From contig CM049322.1 in the NCBI GenBank assembly GCA_026874595.1, forward strand, positions 49,641,340 through 49,705,339: DNA of 64,000 nt, written 5' to 3'. Both the position numbers and the translations under genes were made by a program. The stretch is from Sipunculus nudus. Its lineage: Eukaryota; Annelida; Sipuncula; Golfingiida; Sipunculidae. This document shows positions 48,388-60,553 of the stretch, piece after piece. Under the pieces are notes generated by a model. It saw only the letters and a program-made list of their open reading frames with translations, did not search any database and was not told the DNA's origin. Within the stretch, counting starts at the first letter, position 1, and every line of letters begins with the position of its first letter.

Positions 48388-48576
48388 TTATAGTTTAATA
48401 TTGAATTCTTGTTTGGCCTTTCTCATGCCCGAGCTCATGTTTTGGTATAATCTGTCTGTATCTTCCTGCTTCCCTTTGCATCGATCGCCGAAAGTGTTCC
48501 TGGCGTGTTTCTCAGCCTCCCGCACGGTCTTCTCAAACACAGACTTGTTGGACTTGGCACTTGGGTTAGAACTCAG
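48388..48576 (-). CDS. GTPase last exon and stop
   Basis: GTAG|CTGAGTTC to CTATAA, 62 codons plus TAA. It is a charged, helical segment with VFEKTVREAEKHARNTFGD, comparable to the end of the atlastin three-helix bundle, then a hydrophilic tail ending FNIKL. There is no membrane segment. Confidence 0.85.
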   Translation of the reverse strand: MSSNPSAKSNKSVFEKTVREAEKHARNTFGDRCKGKQEDTDRLYQNMSSGMRKAKQEFNIKL

Positions 48577-51500
48577 CTACAAATATATAATACACTAGAT
48601 ATTTCTTGATATAAAAATTGACTTTTCGAAATTTCATTTATATGAGTTTCAAATTATTACAAATAAATATTATAAACATTGAATATTAATATTAAAAAAA
48701 GAAATATATATATATATATAATTTCCTCGGTACAGTCAGGCAACATCCACCCGGCTAAGACTCTATCAACTTGGTCCCCAGTCGACCCAACAAAGGAATA
48801 TCAATTAAACATCGTCAATCTTTCCAGTCAAACACTATCGAATGATCAAACGGATATTTTACATATGGGCTTATCGTTCTGCCCCACACCAAAAACCATG
48901 GACAAAATCCAGATGTGCCGGAATAATGAAGATTTCATTAGGAGAGTGCGACTTCATGAGTTTTTCCAGGACCCGATAAACAAATCAGAAACCAGATCTT
49001 ACGAACGCAAGAAACGTGAAAGTCATTGGACCCCTCCACCTGGACGCAACATGTTTATCGACTCTTTCGTAAACACAGCCCGTAGTCATTTTAATAATTT
49101 CTCTCACAACCCGTTCACATGGGAGTACCAAACGTCAGTCTGAACCACCGTAAAGCAATAGCTGATCTGACAAAGAACCAGGATATCACCATAAAAGAGG
49201 CAGACAAGGGAGGGGGCCATCACTCTAATGAACACCTCAGACTACATCAAAACCTGTGAAGATCTTCTTGGGGACACTCATACTCATGAACCAGTTCCCG
49301 CCACTACAATTGGACTTTTCATCAGGGAGGCCAAGGACATGATTAAGACACTCACCACTTGTGCCAGAGAATTAAATTCCTCGCTACCTTCCGAACCTAA
49401 GCCAGCCACTTTTTATGGACTCCCAAAGATTCACAAGTTAGCAAAATTGGTTCAAGAGACAACAATCGACCAACCTGATAACCGCCCATTAAATAACATA
49501 TCAGATGCTGATAATGTATATCATATCGCAAAACAACTAGGCATACTACCGCCTCTCCGTCCCATCGCTTCCTCCATAGGAACCCTGACCGAAAACATGT
49601 CTGGCCATGTAGATTCGATTCTGCAACCACTTCTCCAGAATATACCAAGCTACATAAAGGACACCACGGATTTTCTCAATAAACTGTCGGACATACCAAC
49701 GATACCCCCTAACACTTTGCTAGTCAGTATGGATGTCACTGGACTGTATAGTAACATTCCTCACACTGGGGGAATAGAAGCCTGTCGCAATTTCATGTCA
49801 GTTAATGGGTGTTCACCTCAAGTAATTAGCGATACTACAAGCCTTATTCAGTTAATTCTCACCCATAACTTAATCGAGTTCAATGATAAGTGCTATGTCC
49901 AAACCCAGGGTACGGCAATGGGAACCAAAATGGCGCCCGCTTATGCCAATATATTTATGTGGGATTTCGAACGGAAACTGCTGTCCGACAGCCCATCAAA
50001 GCCTTTAGCGTATATGCGTTACATTGATGACATATTTATTGTATGGCAACACGGTCCAGAATCTCTAGAACATTTTTTTGCACATGCGAATAATGTCAAC
50101 CCTCATATCAAATTCACAATCGACTCCTCACCCACACAAATCCCATTCCTTGATGTGTCAGTTGCCATCACTGAAGGACATTTGACTACCAGCATTTATC
50201 ATAAACCAACTGACCGTCACAGCTATCTCCACTACAGTAGCTTCCACCCACAACATCTCAAACGAGGGATTGTATTTGCACAGATGCTGCGCTACAGACG
50301 CATATGCTCAAATGATTCAGATTTTAAATGCAAAGCACTTGAATTAGCCAAACATTTCCTAATTAAAGGGTACCCTTTCAAGTTAATCCTACAAAATTTT
50401 GAAAAAGTTTGTAATATTAAACGAAACAGCCTTCTCAGGTACAAAGAAAAAGACATAAATTCACGCATCCCCAAGATCCAGGAATTTCACCCGGCCATCA
50501 TCTCTATCAACAAAAATATACAAAAATGCTGGAATAACTTTAATTCAAATCCCGCTACAAATTCTCTTTTCTCCACGCCTCCCGTTGCCGCTTACAGACA
50601 ACCTCCCAACCTCAAACGCATGCTTGTCCACTCGAAACTACACAAACAGAACAGCCCGTCAGGGAATGTCAAATGCGGTGACCGCCGCTGTGAGATTTGC
50701 GATATTTTAAACACCAAACCCACATTTCAGTCCCCAGGATCTAACATAACCCTCAGGCCAGGCCCTTTTTCTTGCAATTCCTCAAATGTCATTTACTTCA
50801 TTACTTGTAAAAAATGCCCCAATTGGGAGGGAAATTATATAGGAGAAACCGGCACCAAATTCAGGCTCAGAATGAACAACCACAAAAAAACCATCCGCGA
50901 CAACACTCCCGGATTCCCCGTGGCCGCACATTTCAACAAATCCGACCATTCTCTTCGAGATTTAACATGCACCATCCTTAAAGGCAACTTTCCCTCCAGC
51001 AAAGACAGATTCACATCAGAACAAAGGCACATTCATACACTACGTACGCACATAAAAGGATTAAACAAAGACTTGGCTTTTCTCTGTAAATACCCGGCAC
51101 TCAGCACATACTTTTCCCCTCGAGACTAACCCCTCCCTGTCTTTGACACCCCAGCAGCCCTGTTTTCATGTGGACATACACAGGCCAGTCCTGACTAGAC
51201 ATCAGATTGATTAATGAGTTTAGCTGGCAAGCCAGCCCCATTGACCTAGCGAAGGGTCACACTATCAGCTTTGTTTACAGTTAGTCACTCGCTCTGACGA
51301 AGGCTACAGGGGTAGCTGAAAATTTAGCAACAATCTGTACATGTTATCCAAATAATATGATTGTTTGAAATGTTGGCGTTGATGTCTCTCTTCTTTTTGT
51401 GTTCATTGACTATATATATATATATATATGAAACGGGGTCCCTATGATTTCATGGAAAGGAAAAACGGGAATTTACCTTGAACTTTCATTGATTTTTCCC

Positions 51501-54500
51501 TGAATTCTAGGATGTATTTTTAAAGTATTTAACACACAGAAAAAAACACCATAACCAAACATACACAAAATAAGTCAGATTTGAAATAAATATAACGAAA
51601 TACCACTTTCTATTTAGAGACAATCTTCCTGACGTCTTTATTTCTCACACTCTCCGACTTTCCTCGACTTTCCCTGACATTTCCACTTTCACCCTGATAC
51701 CCAATATGGCTGAAAACCCCGTGATGTGAATTTTTATTTTCATTTGATACGTCTATTATATTAGTCTGTACACGTTGGTTCATACAATAAAATCCAATCC
51801 ACAGGATGTATATAGATAAGGCCTTTAGTGTGGTCTTTATATAACTTTAATTATGCTTCATACCTCGCCCATCTTGCGTGAGAATTCTTCTATTATCTCC
51901 TCTACAAGTTGTTCGTTGTAATTATTAAGGAGTACCTGTTAACAAAGATTGAAATATTAAGGTTTCAGGTGTGGTTCATAAAACATCCAGATTCATATGA
52001 GAATAAAAGTCAAATCCTTTGTGTTTCGAAAAAAAATTATGTAATTTATCTCTCCATTTTCTTCTTGTTGCTCTAGATATTCACCAATGAAAACATAAAA
52101 CCGTAATTTTATAGTGTGTAAATCACAGGTCAGATTGCATCTTTTTTTTTTATTTTTGGAGTGATAATTTTTGTTGTATATCTCAATTTTGACAAAGCGT
52201 TAGTTGCTGAATGTGACTACATTTGTTTATTTTATACTGTCTGCATTATACGTGTACATTCCTTCACAGATTTGAGTTAGAATTTCAGAGTAATCAACTT
52301 TTTTGCATATAAGACACTGCTGGGAAGTATAGAACACATGGTTTCCTCTTATTACTACACTTTAGAGCGTTAAGATCAGTTAAAAGCGTTAAATATTAAA
52401 GATTCAGATTTAGACACGTGATTCATTAGAATACCTGGTATATGTCGTTAGCTTCCGGTTCCGCTTGGCGGGCAAACAAAGCGATGCATTCCTATAAAAG
52501 AAAGTAACCAAATGCATCTTATTTTCAATTATAAAGTCAGAAATGTATCACACCCCTTCTACTTCCCTTTGTGTGATACTTTGGGAGACGTGAAGGTTTC
52601 ACGGCAAAGTATTAAAAACGTTAACTATTGCTTTACCTGAATTATTATGGGGTTATGACATGGCATACGACAAGAGAATTACTATTATCTATTTATTCTG
52701 GACAATATTAAAGCTGAAAATAAAATCTGCTTAACAGGAGTGATGCTATAATGTTGTACTGTAGAGTATAGGAAGACTACATTCTCCAGGTTATGATTAA
52801 GCAACGATGTCTGAGCTTCTGTTGTTTTCACAAGTGTTTATTGTTTATTGTACGTGATGACAGTGCAGCTATCGATATCTGACCTTAAACATGGTTGCCA
52901 GTGTAATTCCGGTCATGGTTTTGTTGCCACATCGTTTCACAACCAGCTTTCGAGGACTGAGTAAGAATTCTACGGCTTCCACCAAAGACGCTACGAAGCT
53001 TTTCTGCACGGCTATAAAAACAGGGGAAAAAAGTTTTTTTTTAATATTTTAATCCACCCTTGCGCCAGAAATAGTTTCTTATCGAACGAACCTCTTCCTG
53101 TTAGGCCCTGGGGGATGACGGGATACTTGTCTCATCTGGTGAACATTTGTTACATTTCAAGAAAACGCCTTCTGTTTACAATTCACTTGTGTATTATTAA
53201 AAAATATTACTTATTTCGTGAAGTCCCTATAAAAATAACACCCATGTTTATGTAATTTGCCTTGAAACAATTCTCATCCAACGTACATAAAAGGACTACA
53301 TTTCCCTCTATAATGCATTTAAATTGTATATAGAAGCCGCGATGCATTGTGGGGTTCAGATGGTGACGCCTACTTACACTAACCAGAAGTGTGAGTGAGT
53401 CCAATTCTGCTGAGTGTGATTTTAATCAAACTATAAATACAATTGAAAGGCAATAGTATTAATCAATGCCATGCAGTGGATTTTTGTGGAGTTTTTTAAT
53501 ACAATGCTGACAAGGCTTTTCGGAATATTATTTATATACAACAATATTTTACCTATTCTTAATATTTTTTTATTTAAATACATGGAATGAGAAGACAAAG
53601 ATTAGGGTTTAATATGTTATTCAAAACAACACTATGTTTCGATCCCTTATTTCCTCCTTACTTAATTAACAGGACATTTTCTCTAAAGAATTGTCAGGAT
53701 TTTTAGAGTTAATTGAAACACTTTGCCATAAAATTAAATTAAGGCAAAAAAAAAAATAAATAAATAAAAGGTATGGTTCTCAGGCACTTTTTTTCCAGAA
53801 ATCAGTGTGGGAGCGCGGTATTTTATTTTTGACCTTTTCTTGTATGTTTCAATAAAAATGTCATATGATCAGGGAAAAGCATGAAAATAACAATTTGTTT
53901 TGTTAAACAGGTAAAAGCACTACATAAATTGTATTATATAACTTCTTTGAAGGTAAACAAAAATTGATGCGGGGGTTTAAAATTGACGCGTGCGGTGCCT
54001 GAGAACCATACATATTTTTTTTTGGCCTAACACATAAGAGTATAGTGTTTTGGATGGTTGCACATTTGTCAACATTGACGTTTAAGGCAGTTTTCCCTTT
54101 GCTTTGATATAAAAATGTTGGTGTGCTTTTATTTTTGATCCAATAACGTGCATATTGTAATTTAAGTGATTCCCGTCCCAGTGATCAAATGTAAGTGAAG
54201 ACATTTTTTGTTTAAAACATTTAAAACACTTTACTAAAACTGAAATGAAAATTTCTCATAAAATGTTAGTCATAGTTTCTCGATTGTTCCACTGTGAGCT
54301 GGTCATCGGAAGATTGTATACGGCAACTAACTGATACGTTATAAATATTGATCACAGTGCCAGAAACACTGATTTGACACATGTATATGTATAGCTGTGC
54401 TAGAAAACTAATAAATATGTTCATATATGAACCATAATTATTAGTATTATAGTGACCTATTTTTTTGTTTTCATGGAGACTAACCTTATGTCCTTATGTT

Positions 54501-57500
54501 TAAATAATACGCTTTTTGCTGGAATCAGGTTGAAACAGTTGTAGTTTTTTACACACAAAAATGAAATTAAGGTGCATCATAGCGCTATGCGGTGCCACCA
54601 GTCTTAAGCGACCATTTGAGTTAAGTAAGATCAAAAAGCAAAACAAATATAATGTTTATCAGTTTAGCCATTCTATAATAGTCAGTTCCCGTGCATACAT
54701 TTTAACTAACAAGAGTCTAAACCTCTCAGGTCATTTTAATATAAAGACCTAGGTCTTAGTGAAGCTCTTACTGCATGGAGATCCAATCAGACCCTGTCTC
54801 AGAGTGAAGATAGAAGTATATGCTAAAGGACAGTATTTTGTGCCTTTCAATTCATCAAAATAATGTAAATATAAGAAATTACATGAAACGTAGTGAAACG
54901 CCGGTTCTGTTGCCCAGTCAACGATTATATCTGAGAGTAATATCCAAGATTATTAAACACGTCAAATGTTATTTTTGTTGCCCAGTAAACTAAACAAAAT
55001 CAGTCACAGAGACTTAATTTTGGTTTTCAGAAAGCACTTTTCAATACTTTTCAGTTTGCCAAATTATTGCGAATTGTTCAGATAATTGTGAATTTCGATC
55101 TAAACTATAATACCTAACCCATGCACAGGAGTCTGACGAAAGCTGGCAAATAAATTGGCAAAGATGACGTTCAGCCTGCTCAGTTAAAAAACATGGTTGG
55201 TTTTTGTTAATATCTAAGTATCGGTATTTTAGGCTTTCATATTAGTTAATGAAATGGGGCCAGTCTATTGTAGACCGGAAGTGTACGTCACCTGACGGGG
55301 CTCCCTGTAGATGCACCTTCCCGGGCCCCTCTCCGAAGTTTGGATGCGGCATCAGGAAACACTCAAGCTGCTCTATACAGTTCGTCCCGTTCTTATGGAC
55401 GTTCCTCCACACCTTAGATCGTCCCCTTTTCGCCTAAAAATAGAGATAAGACACGACATTCTACAATAAGAAACCAGTTTAGGACCCGTCTCATTCACCT
55501 TAATTACCAGTATCCAATGAACATGACTTTTGCCTTTGGCAGCACCAACGCATAACATATCTCAGTGGAGATATATAAGGTTCACAACCAACTTAAAAGC
55601 TTGTATTGCTAAAGTCTGGAGATACTTATCTCTCATGTCAGGAAATTTGAGGGCTCTCACTTCAGGAGACACTTTATGCCTCCTTAATATATACACCTCT
55701 GTGATTTGACTATACACGTTGTCTCTGGTGACGTCATCCCTTATTCTTGTTTTCAAATATACAGCCACTGACCCGAGCATGCACATTATGCCTCCTTGAC
55801 CAAAAGTCAAATGATTCTGCACCGACTGGATTGATCAAATAAGGAATAGAAAATGTTGTATATAGAACGATATCTTACTCAAGGCTAAAGGTGAGAATAT
55901 GAACTTTTGACTTTAAATGGAATATGGAATTTTACGGGCTTCACGAAGAGCTGTAGTTTCCACTAAACAGTAGATAAATCTTTTTTATAGTGATTAACTA
56001 TGTGCATGAAAAGAGTTCGTCTACATATATAAATCATAACATACATATCCAAATTTTGAGCATATGTTCTTTTACTGATAAAACACCTCGAGGACCATTC
56101 AATATATTTGCAAATTTGTTTAGCGCTTTCCACCAGCAGGCGTCACGCATGGTTACGTCACGTACCTCCATGGTATCCATCATGTACTTCTGTCCGGCGA
56201 CGGCTCCGTAGTTGTCAGACTGGGACCAGTCTCTGATCAGAAACAGCAGTCTCTGCAAACAGTCAGTATTACAGCAGAACTTAATTAACTTTGATTAAAC
56301 TTAATTCTGTATGTGGTGTCTTTTCTAATTGACTTTTTTTGCTCAAAAGACCAAAAAAAATTACACAGGGGCATTGTTGTTTCAGATAAAAATCAACACG
56401 GGTATGATTTTTTTTTTAATTAGCTCAAACCTTTATATGAACAAATTAACCGGAATGAATATAAAATAATAAAATATATTGAAATATAATGTAGCACGAT
56501 TTACATTAAGTTTAATGTTATCAGGATGGTCTAAGGACACTTGAACGCTTAGGGCCATAAACAAAACGGTCAATTTGTTTAAGCAGATTGTCCTTGTACT
56601 GCAAAGCAATATCTAATTTGAATTACCAGGCATAATAATAAACTGAAAATTGTTATGCACCCCCTTCAAATCACATTCATATCCTTGTTCAAGGTCCTCG
56701 ATTACTTATGTAAGAGCCAGGGAATCAGAGTATTGTACGTGTCTCATGTTCCTATTTCACATATACACAGTACCAAACATCAAGGACAAATACTGCTCCG
56801 ACCATAAGTGGAATCATATATATAAACAAATGACCAAGCTGGTTTCGGTTTAAACCAAACCTTTCATTTAAGGGTTCAAAAGCACGCCCCTATTCACGCT
56901 TGTTCCCGCGCCTTCGTTTATACAGGTTATGGCCAGGGAAGCAGCATTATAGAGGATCGTTTACCTGAAATGGCTTCTCTTGACTGTCACCTATACCGTT
57001 GTCCAGGGCTTCCTTGCCGGCATCCACATAGAGCTAAAATTGAGATTAATGAACGAATGAACCACAGTACCACCTCTAAAATCCGGACGCTGGTGTTCAC
57101 GGTTTTTTTTTTTTTTTTTGGCTGCGTTTCCATTGGCGCGTATATACGCAAACTGTTAGAAGTATTTAGTGATATAATATATTTAGCAGGTCTTCCAAAA
57201 AAATGGCGAAGTGACGTCATTTTACCTTGAATCCCTGCGTTCACACAGACGCGTATACGTATATGAATACATGGAAACACATGTAATATTCAAGTGACCG
57301 TCAATAAGAACTCCCATGTCTGATTGTAAGTTGCAATAAATGATAGTCCCAGAGAGGGTCGGGGTATGCTTTTTACAGCTCAGCTGTCTTTCAGTCATAC
57401 TGAGCTATAGCGCATGATCACCCTTTGTCGGTTGTTCTTTCGTCCGGTTCTCCGGCTGTTCTTTAGCATGGTACGAATCGTAACCCCTGATTTTAGAAAC

Positions 57501-60491
57501 TTTCCATCTGAACATCTATGAAACACAATAAAAAGCGACCCATGGGTCATGACTCTCAGCTGACTAATATAACAACAGGAATTTTATCATCTGAAAACCA
57601 AATTCAGGTGTGATCTTCACCTTTGGCCTTCGACAGGTTTCTTCCTTAAGTGATAGGTCACACATATGAGAAGACTGAATCCAATCATGACTGGTCTTTA
57701 CAGGTTGTACAAGAGAAGAATCAGATCAAGGCAAAGGCCATCGGTGTTCCAACTCCTCAATGTTGGAGGCGTTTGAGATCTTGGATGAGTTTCAAAAAGG
57801 TCGGAGGAGTTAGAGAACATTCCGACTATCAAAATAATCAAATTTGAGGACAAAACAGAAGTTCCCAAATTTAAAAGAAATCCTAAAGAAGATGACCTAT
57901 AACTGTGAATGTTAGGCTAAAATGTCCCATGACCCATAGGTCACCTGTTTCTTCGTAAGATATTCCCAAGCTATTCTTGCTACTACCTTTCCACTGATTT
58001 GAATATTAATATTTCATTGTAATTTAACTAATTAAGAAATTAGAAAGATAGAAATAATTTAAGTTACCTGTAGATGACGGATGTTTTCTTGAGCGAGCTT
58101 TCTGGGTACATTATAAACCTGAAATATAAATACACGTATAAATATATAAAGAGGATATTAAAATATTATAAGCATATAGGTGTCGCCACTGTAACTGCTC
58201 AAAACCTTTATCCCTTAAGTGTTTTCAAAATATCTGTTTCTTCTATTATGTGTAACTTTCAATCGTATATTGTTATTTTCGTTTCAGTTTCCTTCGACAA
58301 GCAATACCAATGTAATTTTAATATAAGGAAATACTCATTTTGTGTAAACAAACAAACAAATTCATTTAAACTGGTTGTTTTCAGTGAAGTTAAACAAATA
58401 TAAGCTCCACGAGAAAAACTTCACACCAAACGGAAAATTGACTGCAGAATTGTTCATCAGAGGAAAAACTGGTTATTGATGAAACTAATGGCAATGGCGC
58501 TTCTGATTTTTTATGAGTCAGTATGGTAGACTGGTCACGTGACTGACTAGCCACCTGCACATTCGGAACCCCTCTGGCGAATCGGTTGGCTTTTAGCCTC
58601 GGATGTATATAGGGGGCCGCCATAGAAAGTATTCCGGAAAGGTCAAGACCATGGGAGGTCAACCGCACATCTGTTGTGCCCTTTTTAAGAGCAAAATAAT
58701 GTATTTTGTGTACAAATACTGCCAGTCCACGCATATTCTATATTTAAAGCTATAAGGCAAGACTGATCCAAGAAACACGGGAAAATCCCAAGTGTGCTGA
58801 TCTTGACCGCTCGAGGACACACTTCACGCCAGGAAGTCCACCCCGAGTGGGCGATGTATGAGGCTTTTGTTGTAAACTAAATTTTCTAGTTAAAATTACT
58901 GTCGGAACCTGGTAATAGTTGATGTTAACATATCAAGCCAATGTAATACACATTATTATGCCAAATCAATCTACTTTCTGGAAACTGTTAGATCTTTTTT
59001 AAACGAGTCAGTAGAAATGGCAACCCGGTGTATTTCCGGCGAACTTCTCCAAAATTGATGGAGTATCATTTGGCAATAAATACATCTGATCCTAGTAGCC
59101 AACGGATTCGGCCGAGGTGTTCCGAATGGCCGCCTGCAGCGACGAAAAGTCTTACACCGTTAAAAGACGACTGTTTCATCGCCTCCCCATATATAGTGGT
59201 GTTTAAATACGATATGATCGTATTTTCCGGAAAAAAACTTCATCACCGTGGCAAAGGTATCTTATTTTTAATACAAGTGCAACATATTATCAACTGTAGG
59301 TGCATTTTACTGTAGTAATTGTGTATTTTGGTCTGAGAAGACACGGGTCGTACTGCTCACAACCGCCATGACAGAAGCAGTAAGAATGTATACGAAGGGG
59401 CGACAATGCTTTGTCAGTGATTTCTGAAATGGTCCCGTTTTATAAGGTTTTCAGACATATTTAAACTTGGAATTCATACAAATAGCTTATCATAACAGAG
59501 TTTTTGTCTTAAAAAAAGAGATACCGGAGATACTTACGGGTTTCACCCTTTTATAGACACAGATCGTACTGAAATCCCACCCAAGTGCATACATTTGGTA
59601 GTGACTAAAATGCATTCTCAGATATATTTAACATTTATTCACCCTTGGTGTCACGTGACTGACCTGCACTGAGCTGAGGAGGCTGCTGAGTGTGATGATG
59701 GCTGTGCTCTCGTCCATCTCGCCCTGAGTGTCCATCAGAACTACCGCCACCTGGTGGCAGAACAACACAACAATTATATTTTACTGCATGAAGTTGATGT
59801 CGATTCCGCCAGAGGTCGTTTCTCTTCCAAACGAACCTCTTCCAGTCTTTTTTTACCCAAAATGAGTTAAACTCAAATGGTCTATGGCAGTACGTGAGTT
59901 ATCAGATATATGTTTTGCTAAGTCCCAGTCCTCGGGAATCTGGAGATATGCGTGCAGTCCACTGTATCTGCGTTTACACACCGCCATACTGGTGTAAAAA
60001 GCAGTATCTTCATGTACTGCCTTGTTCGATCTTGAAAGAAGCATGAGAAATTCACACTTGCTCTTTACCTAAGGATCAGTAATGTATCTCTGAACTGACA
60101 TCGAAGATTTTGCTATATGCTTGATAGTTAAATAAAATTTTTCTCGGCTTAAATTAAAAATGTTAGCTGGATGAAATTCTCTTTGACAGGGAGATTATAA
60201 GACTATTAGAGACTATAAGACTGAGTGGAAAAGGCGTATAACAAATTAAAACATATAAGAATAGACCAAGAAACAAGATGTTAACCTTTTCCTAAAACAA
60301 GTATTCATTGACTGTATTATCGCATAATCAAATTATTGTTTTAATAAATGAAACTAAATATGTGGGGTTTTTTTAATTAAGTTCCCTAGCTGTACCAGCA
60401 AAAAAAAACCTGTCTCTTTTATAAAATGCACATTATTATTATTATTATTATTATTATTATAATTATTATTACTATTATTATTATATGTAAT

Positions 60492-60553
<62 letters not shown>

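Larger units (their letters stand above)
48722..51411 (+). mobile_element. Penelope-like retroelement (EN+), nearly full length
   Basis: A 2.7 kb element with RT followed by a GIY-YIG endonuclease, the architecture specific to Penelope-like elements. It ends with a hammerhead fold and an AT-rich 3' tail. TA runs flank both sides (48705-48721 and 51412-51429), so the insertion probably went into a (TA)n tract and its exact ends are blurred. Two frameshifts near 49120-49210 break the N-terminal frame. No long terminal repeat copy was found at the 5' side. Confidence 0.92.
48577..51863 (-). other. GTPase last intron, occupied by a Penelope-like element
   Basis: The intron runs from the exon at 51864 to the last exon at 48576. 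Nearly all of it is the plus-strand retroelement, antisense to the host gene. Confidence 0.85.

Noticed and set aside
55141-55175. CTGACGAAAGCTGGCAAA as another hammerhead
   Set aside because: No second-strand pairing for stem II and no GAAA at the right spacing.
58390-58734. A 114-codon minus frame as an exon or gene
   Set aside because: No family resemblance. The adjoining GTPase exons join directly without it.
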